DNA from: Rosa chinensis
Taxonomy: Eukaryota > Streptophyta > Magnoliopsida > Rosales > Rosaceae
Reading direction: 5' to 3'
DNA length: 64,000 bases
NCBI RefSeq assembly: GCF_002994745.2
Contig: NC_037092.1
Span: 14,995,501-15,059,500 of the forward strand
A program made the position numbers and the translations under genes. The notes below the pieces were generated by a model. The model was not told the DNA's origin, did not search any database, and was given only the letters and a program-made list of their open reading frames with translations. This document shows positions 14,359-25,300 of this stretch, in pieces; position 1 is the stretch's first letter, and each line of letters opens with the position of its first letter.

Positions 14359-15794
14359 GGGAAAATTTCACAAACAGTACACCAAGTAAAGACCACTAAT
14401 AAAACTTATACATAATTTTCCAAACCAATCATTTTGGTGCACGAAATCTGAATCTCGACCCACTTTGTAGACACACTATCACTAACGCCGTGAAGACCTC
14501 TGCCACCTGGCATAATTTAAGGGGTAAATTGGTCTCTCTCTATCTCTTGCTCTCTCTTGCTCTGGCCACCCACCTATCTCTCTTACTCTGGCCACCCCTC
14601 ACTCATTCTCTCTCACCCATATCTTACTGTGTCCTCCTTCTCCTCCACCTACCACGACTACGTCTCCACCATCTACTCTGCCGCCGGCGTCATTGCGGTC
14701 TCCGTCGAGTACGGCCTCTTCCCGATCCGGCCCATATCCGCTTGCTACGAGGACTCTAGGGCCTCTCTCCAATGGGTCGCCACCCACACAAATTGAACCA
14801 GGCCGGATCAATGGCTAAACGGGTATGCCGAATTGAACCGCATCTTCGTCGGCGGCGATAGCACGGAAGGGACCGATGATGAGATGTGGCTTTACATAAA
14901 CAAGGAGAATGAAGGGGTGCAGGATAGGAGGTTGAAGCTAGCCACGAAGGATCTGAGGACTGTGCTTTAGTGCTCAACTAAATAAAAGTGAGGCGTGCGT
15001 ACCAGTTCATCTTAGGCAGTGGAGCTAGGGAACTGGGTTTGGATTATCAAGCTTGTTCTGGGAATTGAGAGTGGGTTGATCAAAGTCTATTTCTGAATTT
15101 GAAGGTATAATCTCGAACTTGAGTCCTATTTTGTTCTTGTGTTAGTGATCGAAAACTGGGGAATTGAGTTTAGTCGGTATGGTGAAGTTAAAGACTTGTT
15201 ATCAAGATTTTTGATGGAAATGTTTATGTTTGTTTGGCTTGGGAGACTGATTAAATTGTTGAAATGGATGACCGGTGATGTTTGGGTTAATGGCATTGAG
15301 CTGTTAGGGTGGAGTTGTGGCTATGGTGAATTAAGAAATGAAAGTGCAAAAATCATGAATTGGTTATGGTGTTGACTGTGTGAGAGTAAATTGGAAGTGT
15401 GCTGCGAGGTGGTTAAAGTTAGAATTAGGGTTGTGGTGGAATTAGAAGTGGGATTGAGTTTGATGGGTGTGGATTTGGATGGTGGAGGAGATGCAGTGGT
15501 CGCCGGAGTCATAGAGTTTTCTGGGTTTCGGTGTGGGAAGAGAGAGAGAGTCAGAGAGAGAAGAACCTATTTTTTGTTTTTTTTTTTTTTGACCAAAAAG
15601 AAGAGTCAGAGTGAGAGAGTACTAAACTACCCCTTGACAAATGAAAAATGACATAAAATTAACGACGTCATTAACGTCATGTATGAATAGTGGGTCAAGA
15701 TTCAGATTTCGTGTACCAAAATGATTGGTTTGGAAAATTATGTATAAGTTTTATTAGTGGCCTTTACTTGGTGTACTGTTTGTGAAATTTTCCC
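14359..15794. mobile_element. Pack-MULE (level 3b) carrying a carboxylesterase gene fragment
   Basis: Inverted repeats of about 110 bp, nearly identical: the left end starts gggaaaatttcacaaacagt and runs to gacccact; the right end runs from agtgggtcaagattcagatt to tttgtgaaattttccc. A 9-base perfect TSD, ttttaaaaa, lies at 14350-14358 and 15795-15803. There is no transposase; the interior is GC-richer than its surroundings and contains a plant carboxylesterase fragment, the defining content of a Pack-MULE. Confidence 0.88.
14640..14965 (+). pseudogene. Captured carboxylesterase (CXE/GID1-like alpha/beta hydrolase) fragment
   Basis: Translation gives YHDYVSTIYSAAGVIAVSVE then YGLFPIRPISACYEDSRASL and QWVATH, the central part of plant CXE carboxylesterases (usually VAVSVDYRLAPEHPLPAAYEDS). 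A stop follows at 14794-14796. The same family then continues in the same frame with QWLNGYAELNRIFVGGDS, whose GGDS lies where CXEs have the nucleophile serine. A later family segment (DEMWLYINKENEGVQ) follows at once, so an internal exon stretch is missing. The lack of introns, the stop and the missing part make this a non-functional captured fragment. Confidence 0.78.
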
Positions 15795-15803
15795 TTTTAA
15801 AAA

Positions 15804-16100
15804 TCTACTACCATAGTTGTGAAAATCTATTACAATAGATGTAGAAAGCTACTGTCAATGTGCTAAAAAGCCATTATAACAAAAGCTACTAATATCAGCT
15901 TAAAAAAATACTAACAGAGACATAGAAAGCTACTATCACCTTGTTGAAAAACCACTATATCAGTTATAAAGAGCTACTAACGTGAAATCTATCAAAATGA
16001 AAACAGAAGCTATTAACATTAGTTTGAAAATATACTAGCATAAGAAAATAGAAAGCTACTATCCCTTGGTTAAATAGCCATTTATAGCAGTTGTAAAGAG
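15804..16100 (+). repeat. AAAGCTACT minisatellite, right part
   Basis: More degenerate copies (gaaagctactgtca, aaaagctactaat, gaaagctactatc) closing the array that the two level-3 insertions interrupted. Confidence 0.6.
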
Positions 16101-17272
16101 CATCAGAATTCCTTGAGCATCAACATTTTGATTAAACACAAAATTATTCATATTGACATATCTAGTCAATCCCACCAGCTTAATCACTTACTAATCAAAT
16201 AAACAAATATTCCAATATCAATCTTTCTCTTTCAAGGTTAGAACAAGTAGCTTTCTCTTTCAAGGTCAAAATAAGTAGCTTTCTGTGCATAGAACATGGA
16301 GAAATCATTCAACATATGCTCAACATATACTCAAATTCACACCAAAAACGACGTCGTTCGAGAGAGAGGGGCTTACAAGATGAAGGATAACTTTCTGACC
16401 AAACGGCGGATTCGAACCAGACCTCGCCATAATCTCTCAGACCGCCTCGCCGTAATCGTCGTCGAACCAACAGTTTGATCTCACCGGAACAAATGCCTCT
16501 TAACCCGCTCCTCCACCTCCTTCTCCACACCTTGAAAAACGCTGTCTCCTGCAAAGATCACAGCGCCGGGAACTGAGAGAGAGACCATTGGTCGCAGTTA
16601 AACATCATTTTCGTGTCACTCCAAATCAACTCGCATACCAGATCCACGACCTCAACTCGCATACCAGATCCACAACCCGCGCTCGCATACCAGATCTTGT
16701 GGAAGACAAGGATGACAATCTGGTCGCGGTGGAAGATGGAGGAGACTCTGACCGTGGTTGATAAAGCCATTCCTTCAGGTGACGCACACCGCCTCCGGCC
16801 CAGCCCGCATCAGAAATCTCGTCAATGAATTTGAACTGTGGAGAGGCTCAATCACTCTCTCCCGGCAGCCCGACGACCAATTCGAACAGTGGAGAGGCTC
16901 GATCACTCTCTCCCGGCGGTAGTTAGCTTTGGTGGTCCAAAAGCTCCTGAGAAAGGTTTGTGGTTACCGGTATGGGGGAGAGAGGGAGGGAGGGAGAGAG
17001 AGACGGTTTGTTTTGTTTGTAGAGGGGCACAATTGTCATAGATGAAATAACTTAAAGATGGAAGTGACCTTATGTGTACAAGAAAACTTTGGTAACCTTA
17101 TGACTAATAAAAGTTTCAAAGTGACACTTATGAGTAATTTTCTATTTTTCTTAATAAGATATTGTCCTTTATTATACTTTTATATTATGGTATTTTAGTT
17201 TTTCAATAAATCAAAAACTTGTAGGGTGAAGAAACTAGTTAGTAGAGTGGCAATAGCCGCACCCAAACTTAA

Positions 17273-17640
17273 TCCTAGTTTTTTGCTAAGAAAATTTCTG
17301 AGAGAGAAAGGTTCCAAAGTAACCTGGATTAGTGTAACTACAATTTTAATTTCATATGGTTGTTCACCCCCTCATCATTAGAAAGAGAAAAGAGCTGCCA
17401 CAGTTTCCAACTTTCCATTATTTAAGATCAATCTTTATAATAAGGTATTACACAAACTGACAACATACTATACTAATACTACCAAACTAGAATTTTCATT
17501 AGCAATCTACATAGTTGCAGGCTGCAAAAAAATTTCATTCTAAACTCGACAAGGAAGGATCAGAATCTTAAGTAGAGAAAATGACATATTTTGATAATAC
17601 AAAATACTACTGATCGATATGACTCCAACCAATCTGAGCT
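17273..17640. other. Spacer and ATL 3' UTR
   Basis: Between the TSD of the nested block and the ATL stop codon. The half next to the gene is presumably its 3' UTR (gene on the minus strand). Nothing else is recognised. Confidence 0.4.
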
Positions 17641-18189
17641 CTAGGTTGTGACAATCTCAGATGGAGAGAGCATGGAATCACTGGAAGACTTGAGTCTCTG
17701 CCGGCAAGTAGGGCAGGATGAGTGAGACTGCAACCACTTGTCAATGCACACAACATGAAACCGATGGTTGCATTTGGGCAGTACCCGAATCTTGTCCCCA
17801 TCGGAGAAGTCCACGAGACAAATAGCACAGCCCGGAGATGATGACGGTGATGGAGAAGAGCTTGATGAGTTCGAATAAGTTGAAGTTGGCAAAGCTACCA
17901 TTTCCTTCTTCTTTAGACCTGAATTTAGCCTACGTGAAGCGACCCATCGGACTGGTTCGGTTATGGCACGATTTACGCACTGAAAAACGCATTGGAGCAT
18001 GGAATTGAGGCCGAGGGCACAAACAAAAGCGCAACAAATGGCTGCCAAAATGATCATAACATTGAGATCATGAGGGGGTGGATTTATATCATGATCAGGA
18101 GGGTTTTGGTGACGAAGTAGTACTGTTCTAATTGAAGTAGGACCAGGAGTTGGAGTTGGAATTGGAGTTGGAGGGGGTGTTTGAGCCAT
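17641..18189 (-). CDS. ATL-family RING-H2 E3 ubiquitin ligase, intronless
   Basis: 182 residues, no intron. Order: Pro-rich N-terminus; one transmembrane helix ([20 protein letters not shown], about 43-62); the GLD-like motif [11 protein letters not shown] (normally GLxxxxIxxLP, here with Met for Ile); a Ser-rich spacer; and a RING-H2 domain from CAICLVDF to CPTCRQRL. The zinc ligands are all present (CxxC, then CxHxxHxxC, then CPTC), with the conserved Pro before the third Cys and the DKWL motif. These are ATL hallmarks: membrane-anchored ligases that receive ubiquitin from an E2. Length and layout recall the small ATL73-ATL80 group; substrate unknown. A TATA-like ttaaataa lies near 18260 on the minus strand, just downstream of a TRIM insertion. 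Confidence 0.93.
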   Translation of the reverse strand: MAQTPPPTPIPTPTPGPTSIRTVLLRHQNPPDHDINPPPHDLNVMIILAAICCAFVCALGLNSMLQCVFQCVNRAITEPVRWVASRRLNSGLKKKEMVALPTSTYSNSSSSSPSPSSSPGCAICLVDFSDGDKIRVLPKCNHRFHVVCIDKWLQSHSSCPTCRQRLKSSSDSMLSPSEIVTT

Positions 18190-18304
18190 ATTGGAGATGG
18201 TGGAGAGATATCTGAAAGTGGTGGGGAATGAAGATAGCTAGAGAGATATGGAAGTTTATTTAAGAGGAGAAGAGAGCTAGGCATAATAAGCATGAAGTTG
18301 ACAG

Positions 18305-18749
18305 TGTTGAGATTATATATCCCACATATGGGACCTTGCATATGGGTTTATAAGGGTTTGGGTCACTCCATCCATAGCCAATTGGTTTTGGATGTTAATT
18401 TCAGACTACTTTATCATGATATCAGAGTGGGTTACCCACGTGTGCTGTGCATGCCTAACGGCCACACGAGCTCCACGTCACCCAATGTTATCTTTCGTCA
18501 ACCTTACCATGAATTTTAACATGGTATCAAAGCGGGTTACCCACGTGTGCATGCCTAACGCCCACACGAGCTCCACGTCATCCAATGTTCCACGTGTATG
18601 GCTTGAAAATTCACTACACGTGCGGGGGCGTGTTGAGATTATACTTTCCACATTGGAAAAATTGAACATTGCCTATGAGTTTATAAGGGTTTGGGCCACT
18701 CCATCCATTGCAAATTAGTTATAGATGTGAAGCTCAGATTGCTTTATCA
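18305..18749 (+). mobile_element. TRIM (terminal-repeat retrotransposon in miniature), 445 bp
   Basis: Two short LTRs: 18305-18416 (112 bp) and 18631-18749 (119 bp), both starting tgttgagattat and ending ctttatca, sharing tttataagggtttggg and cactccatccat. Directly after LTR1 comes tgatatcagagtggg, close to a tRNA-Met primer site (tggtatcagagc). A second tggtatcaaagcgggttacc follows inside, so the internal part is itself duplicated. A purine-rich gcgggggcg precedes LTR2. Flanks gacag/gatag may be a 5-base TSD with one mismatch. No coding sequence. Confidence 0.85.
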
Positions 18750-19931
18750 GATAGTACATGCTGAAATGAAAGGGAAAAGAGCAACCACCTGGTAGGAATA
18801 GTTAGCTAGGCTCAATTATGGAGTGTGAGAGTAAAATTGAGATGAGGAAAATGGTGTGAGATGGGATATGCTTACTTGACAATCCACTGTCTCTTCTTCC
18901 CTATCTCTTTTGGTGAAAGCGTACTCTGAGTGACTACTGTCTCTTCTTCTTTAGTTGTGTTTATGCGCTTCAAGATATGGAAAAGTATGTTTCTCTCCAA
19001 AAGAAATCTTACAAATTTCTATTGGCTGTTTCCATCAACTTGCATTAGATATGGAGTTTATTTGGAGAAAGTATACAAATTAACAGTAGTTAGAATAGCT
19101 ATGTTTTTATCTGATAATCAAATACATAATCCGAACTCTGAATTAGATTAGGCCGACCCTAAGGTGATTCAGGTGAGGCAATCGCTTCAATCAATATGGT
19201 TAAAACACTAGACGAACCAACGTAGCCAGCAACTAATCGGCTGATATTGACCCTTGACCGCTCACACAAATATGCATGTTTATCTAAAAAAGAACTTATA
19301 TTATGTTACATATCAAAATATTTTAATAATTGTTATTTTGAGATGTATAATTTTTATCTACTAACTTAACAAGTTTTACTCACGTAGAAAATAATTTTTA
19401 ATAAATTGTAAAAAATAAATAATAAAGTTACATGAAACTCGCCCACGTTATCGGACCAATACAATTTTGCATCCTAAATTTAGACATGTGGGTATAGTAG
19501 CAATAACATATGTGTAGCTAAGTCTTGACTCTTGAACTTCATTTTATGACTTGGCCACTCATGCTATTCAGGAAATTCTTGATTGATATACCCGCGTGCA
19601 AGAGTATCATGATTAATCAGTATCTTCAGCGAAAAGAAACTGCATGATCAGTATGCTCTCTAAGTATAATCGTATATATAAACTTCTTGTTTTCTGATAG
19701 ATGTCTGATCTTTATAGATGTTTAGATTTCCCAAGTTCTTTCTTTTCCCATCCCCAAGAAATCTGTAGTTAAAGAGCTTTTATCTTTGAATCTTTCTGTT
19801 GATTCAGGATGTTGTCTTGGTTGAATTCAAGCTTTGATAATTAACCAGGTCAAGACACTAGATTCCAAGAGAGTAAACACATCATAAAAACCATCGCCCA
19901 TGAGGTTGCCATATACTTTTGCACTTCAAAC
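18750..19931. other. Intergenic, nothing identified
   Basis: AT-rich DNA with only short unsupported frames. Its right end (cttcaaac, 19924-19931) is the TSD of the next hAT-like element. Confidence 0.4.
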
Positions 19932-20399
19932 CAGGGCCGTCCCAATGATAAGTGAGGCCTAAGGCGAAAATCATAACCTGTTTTTTATTTTTTTGTATTT
20001 TTAGCATATTCTTGCTGCTTTATAAAGAAAGTATTTGGCACAAGAATTTTGGGTCTTCACTATGAAAATAAGATTAACATAACCTATAAATGGAGCCTAA
20101 TTTAAATTAGTTAACTACTTAAGTTCAAATAAATCGAGTATATATGCATTAGTTAAAGATAGACAAGTAAAAAATATACAAGAAAGTTTGTAGTAGAAAG
20201 AGAGAAAAAAATTGACACAAAGGTACGAGGCCTAGTTCTACAAGATCTAGATAAGTTCAAATGACTTGGTAATATGTTGGGTAATTTAGAAGTTGCATTC
20301 AATTTTTGTTGGGCTTTAAATAGTATAAAGTACAAAAACTTGTTTTAAAGTGAGGCCTAAGGCAGTTGCCTTGTCTGCCTTGGGCTAGGACCAGCCCTG
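19932..20399. mobile_element. hAT-like MITE, 468 bp
   Basis: Begins cagggccgtccc and ends ggaccagccctg; imperfect inverted ends starting CAGGGC. An 8-base perfect TSD, cttcaaac, lies at 19924-19931 and 20400-20407. Subterminal tgaggcctaaggc occurs near both ends, directly repeated. No coding capacity. Confidence 0.85.
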
Positions 20400-20736
20400 C
20401 TTCAAACCCGTAATGTCTTTTTTTTTTGGGGTTTTGTCCATTTACCCCATTTCTAGGGATTTTTTTCCCACTTACCCCATTAAGTTTTTTTAATTCTCTC
20501 TTACCCAATACACTCTAAGGGAGTCTTTCCTAATAACCCATTACGATTTTTTTTAATACCATTTTACCCCTCACCCCTTTGTTACTTAGAGAGAGAGATA
20601 AAGAAAATGGAAGAGAGAGAAACCATAGGAGACTTCGCCGGAGCTCGTCACCGGCCGCCGGAATCCGGCCAACTTTCGCCGGATTTCGGTCACTGGCTGC
20701 CGCCCACCGGAACTTGCTGAAAATCTCACCAGAAAG

Positions 20737-21203
20737 TTTTTTTTGCCCCCAATAGATATCTATTGCCCCCTAATAGAGGGGCAATAGACGTCTATTGCCC
20801 CAATAGTCTATTGCCCCCTAATAGACGTGTATTGGCCCCCAATAGACGACTATCAGCCATGTATTGCCCCCCAGTAGATGTCTATTGCCCCCCAATAGAC
20901 GTTTAGATTACCGAAATGGTAATTAATCTTCCTAAAACTACACAAATAAAACTTTGATTAAAAAAAAAAACAAGAAGATTACATCAATTCAAAACATCTA
21001 TTGCCCCCCAATAGACGACTATCAGCCATGTATTGTCCCCTAATAGAACTTTCAGTCACCAGAATAGAAACTAATCTTCCTAGATTTAGACAAATAAAAC
21101 TTTGATTAAAGAAAAAAATGAGAACATTACATCAATTCAAAAAGTTTATTGCCCCCCAATAGACGCTTTAACAGACTTCTATTGCCCCAATAGAACCTTT
21201 TTT
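20737..21203. repeat. Palindromic minisatellite around CAATAGACGTCTATTG
   Basis: Variants of caatagacgtctattgcccc, whose 16-base core is its own reverse complement, recur about ten times in three clusters. The clusters are set in a larger duplication of roughly 145 bp (from about 20920 and about 21068: taatcttccta, acaaataaaactttgattaa, acatcaattcaaaa). Confidence 0.8.
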
Positions 21204-21740
21204 CCTTCATTTTTTCTTTCTTTCTAGGAATTCTGCACCATTTTATGAAAAAAAAAAGAAAAGAAGATAAATTGATCTGGGCACCCATGTCATCTTCTCC
21301 ATTTTTGTTGCAGTCGAAACTGTGCCAAACCTGCCAAACTGGACTTGAATATAAGGAACCAACCATGAAGATCCGAATTCCAACAAGGCGAAGCCCTGAC
21401 CGGGTCGGGTCGGCACCGTCGTCTCCAGCATAAGAGTCGCTGGTGATGATTTTGTGGTGGTGGTCCTTCTTGCGGTCCTCGGCTCCATGGCCGGCGTTGA
21501 GATTGTCAAAGAGGGAGTCGGTGCAATTGACGGTGTCGCAGGCGGTGAAGCAGAGGTGGAGGCGCTCAGAGACGATGTCCATAACCGGCGCTCGAAGACG
21601 ATCTCCAAAACTGGATCCGACGAAATCTCCTGGCCTCCGCGACGACCCAAACCATTCCGGCGACGTTGTGAGCCTGGTGGGACCGGTGGCAGAATTTGAA
21701 AATGACGACGGCGGTGAGAAAGAGCAGATCGGAGAGGGAT

Positions 21741-21765
21741 GAGAGAGAGAGAGGGATGAGAGAGG

Positions 21766-21815
<50 letters not shown>

Positions 21816-21830
21816 AGAGGGAGACAGGAG
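21741..21830. repeat. (GA)n microsatellite, interrupted
   Basis: GA-rich tract with gggatgag interruptions and a terminal gggggggg-like part. Open frames through it are spurious. Confidence 0.9.
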
Positions 21831-21980
21831 AGAAAATTGATGGCATATGGATGTAATTCATTAATTAGATGAAGGGTAAAATTGTTATTTTAGTTCAAAT
21901 TAGATTAGTGGGAATTAAAATCTGTTGCTGGGGTAAATGAGATAATTTTTACTCATTTTAGGGCTTTTGGTCAAGAACCC

Positions 21981-22322
21981 TTTTTTTTATTCCTTTTCTG
22001 GTAAGCAGAAAATCTCACAACCTACTTCTTTAAGACAAGATAAAATGATTTTTGATTATAAGACCATATGAAATAAAAATTTATTAAAAAGTTGCTAACA
22101 TGTTCTTTATTTGTAATCATGATCATATTTGGTCAATATGCTAATAGGTCTACACACAAATCATCTGTCGAAATATTTTATCTGTCGAAACTTCTATCTC
22201 ATTCTTTATCTCATCCATTCTCTATACACACAAATCATCAATATATATGAGAAGTAAAAAATGATTATGAGCATCGAACTGCTAATCTTACATTAAAAAA
22301 TCTTCTTCTGAAACATAATGAT
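21981..22322. other. Spacer with presumed 3' UTR of the first QRT3-like gene
   Basis: No open frame or repeat is recognised. It lies directly downstream of the minus-strand gene that ends at 22323. Confidence 0.4.
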
Positions 22323-25300
22323 CTACTGGTGAACAACTAGAGAAACCACACCATCTACCTCATTTTGACTCTCCACAACCACCACATTGTTCGATACATT
22401 TGTCACAGCATGTGTAGTAAACTTGGTTTCCCCTTTTGTATGTAAAGAATACTGAAAATGATTAATCCGGTTGGGAAAGACCAACTGGGAAGAAAAATCA
22501 GCCAGCCATTTGGTCCCATTCCCCTTCACACTTAGTCTCCCTACCGTTGATTTCAAGCTCATCCCAATCACATTGTTCTGGTCAATCACCACTTGATCAA
22601 TGTCCCCAAATTGCCCATCTAATTGAACCATGGGAACAGTACTTTTAGGGTTCCCAGTGAACATATTGTTCACAATATTTAACCCTAGAATCTTGCCATT
22701 GACAGATTTCAACACCACATTAGCATCACCCAAAAAGAACCCATTGGTCACATGAACTTGAACTGGGTCTTCCATGACAATAGCATTGAAATCCAAGTAG
22801 CAATTGTCAATCCTAGTTTGTGAGTTTCCTGCTAACTTTACCAAAATACCTATACCCCCAAAGCCAGTTGCCTTGTTATAACAATGTACCCCTGTGACCA
22901 TGTTAGCCTGACCCCTTAACACAATCCCAATTTCAGCTGAAAATATTACGACATCAGTTACGGCATTGTCATTGCTAGCAAGATCGATGGCTGTGCCGGT
23001 AAATCCCCTCTCACCTTTGTCACCACCAACTGTGGAGTGTTGTCCCAAGAAGGTGTTTGATATGTAGGTTTCGTGGCCCTTTTCGACTAGAATCCCTTGT
23101 GTTGTGAAGTGTAGGAAGAAGCAATTGGTTATGCGAACTCGAGCTGAATCGACTATGAAAATGCCTCCTCCTCTGAAGCTTGAATCGAATAGTATATCTC
23201 TAAAGGTGATGTCTTCGTAGTAGATTCCTACACCGCCTTCGACTTTTTTATCAAAGAAGAATTGATTGGTGATGGAGGTTTTTTCCCCAAGCTTTTGAGA
23301 ATTTGGAGACCATAATTCGACTAGGTGGCGGTCACCGGGAAATGTTTCAGAGGCTCGCAACGTTCCTCCTTGTATCTGATTGTTATGATCATATATGTTC
23401 ATGGTTTAGAATCTTTTAGATGTATTGAGTATGAAAGTGGAAAAATGACTATAAGACCAAAATCGTAACTTCTAATTAAAATTAGAAACCTTCTACATGC
23501 ATCTATAGTATGCATGTGTGATCAGTGGTGGACGCATGATTATATATGTGAGCGGGCAAAAAAAATTTCAATACATAATGAAATTTCAATGAATGCCAAT
23601 ATTTTAGTATGCATATGTCAATAGTATGTCGTATGAATACTTTCTCGCCAAAAACCAATATCCATAGAGAAAAACAAAAAAATTCCAAGCGAAAAGGAAA
23701 AAATCTAAATCAAAGATATAGCTTACCAACGAGCCTGTAAATTGTGGAAACTAATCTTCAAAGTTTAGCTAATTAGTAAGTCAGTAACTATAGACAAAGA
23801 AATATTTCTATTTCTTTGTTTGATATATGTGGACGAGAATTTCACTTGAGCCTATAGACTTTCATATATAAAGGTCCGTACTTGAATAGGGTTCTAAAGT
23901 TGAGGCTGATTTCCTCACCTAAGGGACAGTTTTAAAGGATTGTGAGGGACAAATGCATCTCAACCACATGTATTAAATATAAAAGCAGAAATTATAATAA
24001 CTTAAAACTGCATGTGCATTTATTGTTATGGAGTGGGGGCAATGATATAACTAGAAGTCAAAAACCTTATCAGCATGTAAAGGTTGTGAGGCTGATACAA
24101 CAAAACTAAAAATTACACCGGGGCAGTGGCCTTCACTGGGCCTTAGCTGCATCCGCCAGTATGTGTGATTAAGACAGTTATTGTAGAAAGAGTGAAAGAT
24201 GCAATTATTTAAGAAAGATATTATTCCTAGTGATTCAATCTTACGTTTTTAGTTAGGGTGTTGCCCCTAAATTATTAAACTTACTCAAAGGAAAAGGGTT
24301 TTATTATGAGAAAACAAAGGCCCCCTGCCCCCTAATATATTTAGTGTTAGATATATCTAACTAGTAAATTGGAATTTTTTTAAGGGTTAAACAGGGAATG
24401 CAGAAGTCTTTAGTGAAAATGCATAGAGAAAAGCACTGAAAACCCGTCACCTTCGAATAATTAGACATATGCAGTACATCTAACACAACTTTATCGTGGA
24501 GGAAGAGAAAGACGGGTGTCAGAGAAAGAAAGTTACTACTTACTAGTTTCATTTTTTATTACAGGAAAGTTACTAATTGAACGTTGAGGTTTAGTACTTT
24601 ACTAACATTTATGTATAAAAATGAGATATCGACCTGTCTCTCTTTTTCCTTCTTTTTTTCTTGAGATATCGTCTTTTTAACATAGTTGACAAAATATAGT
24701 AAAATTAAAAGAATCTCACGTAGGCATGTGACTGATGTGAGTGAGGTTAAACAAGAAAAGTAAAAATTAAACATGTAAATTAGTGCAAGCGTTGAACGAA
24801 GAAAATTAAAAACTAAGATAATATAAAACTAAACCTATGACTGTTTGCATGTTGAAATCGCAAAGTAAGTCTCAAAAATGCATACTATGATGCTCTATAG
24901 GCAAATTAAAAGGTAAAACCGTAAAATCTGTTTTAAAATAAAAATAAAATAAAAATAAAAAGTTACAGTTAAGAAGGAATGTGACTAAAAAAAAAAAACT
25001 TTTAACTTCAGGTTGAACCTTGTTAGTTTTCTCTAATAAATACCAATATCGATCTTACAAACCTAACATGGAAACTTAAAAGTAATCTGAAAGTCGATAT
25101 AAAATTGAATGTGAGGGCATCAAATTTGGCATTGCATTTATCAACTTTAATTTTTCAAATGGGAGGTTGGAGAGTAGATCGGAGAGCCTCATCAGAGTAA
25201 ATAAAGTAATGGTGGAAAGGGCGGGAATGCAGTTCTTTGTTAATGAGCACGAACTACAACATGGAGACGTGGTACAAACGCACATGCCCTCAAAAGGTTG

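Larger units (their letters stand above)
9676..17144. mobile_element. MULE-like element (level 2b), host of three further nested insertions
   Basis: The left terminus gagttaattacatataagt (to catctttgaatg) is matched inversely by the right terminus (caaagtgacacttatgagta up to 17144). The similarity runs on in patches (cataaggtcacc, cataaggccact) for roughly 100 bp. A 9-base perfect TSD, tttttctta, lies at 9667-9675 and 17145-17153, as in Mutator-like elements. Removing the two elements inserted directly in it (10295-14119 and 14359-15794) with their TSDs leaves about 2.2 kb: a degenerate AAAGCTACT minisatellite and a GC-rich 3' part (16340-17040). No transposase is seen. Confidence 0.8.
8431..17264. 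mobile_element. Outermost hAT-like MITE (level 1), about 437 bp before six later insertions
   Basis: The left end gggtgcagttattgccac continues to ctttcttcaccct; its inverse at 17222-17264 ends tggcaatagccgcaccc, with about 4 differences over 42 bases. An 8-base perfect TSD, aaacttaa, lies at 8423-8430 and 17265-17272, as in the hAT superfamily. Removing the two elements inserted in it (8559-9469 and 9676-17144, with their TSDs) leaves about 437 bp without coding capacity, the size of a MITE. Confidence 0.85.
20428..21980. mobile_element. Probable MULE-like element (borders uncertain)
   Basis: The left end (ttttgtccatttaccccat) and the right end read inversely (gggttcttgaccaaaagccc, then catttaccccag) share a pattern seen in plant MULE ends. 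Both abut T runs (20418-20427 and 21981-21988), which may be the TSD but cannot be placed to the base. The interior holds a GC-rich CGCCGG block (20630-20720), a palindromic minisatellite and a GA microsatellite. A 244-residue open frame on the minus strand (21127-21861) has no recognised domain and overlaps the simple repeat; I do not call it a gene. Confidence 0.5.

Noticed and set aside
21127..21861. 244-residue open frame as a gene
   Set aside because: Overlaps a GA repeat and a minisatellite inside a probable transposon, has no recognised domain, and other frames are open too.
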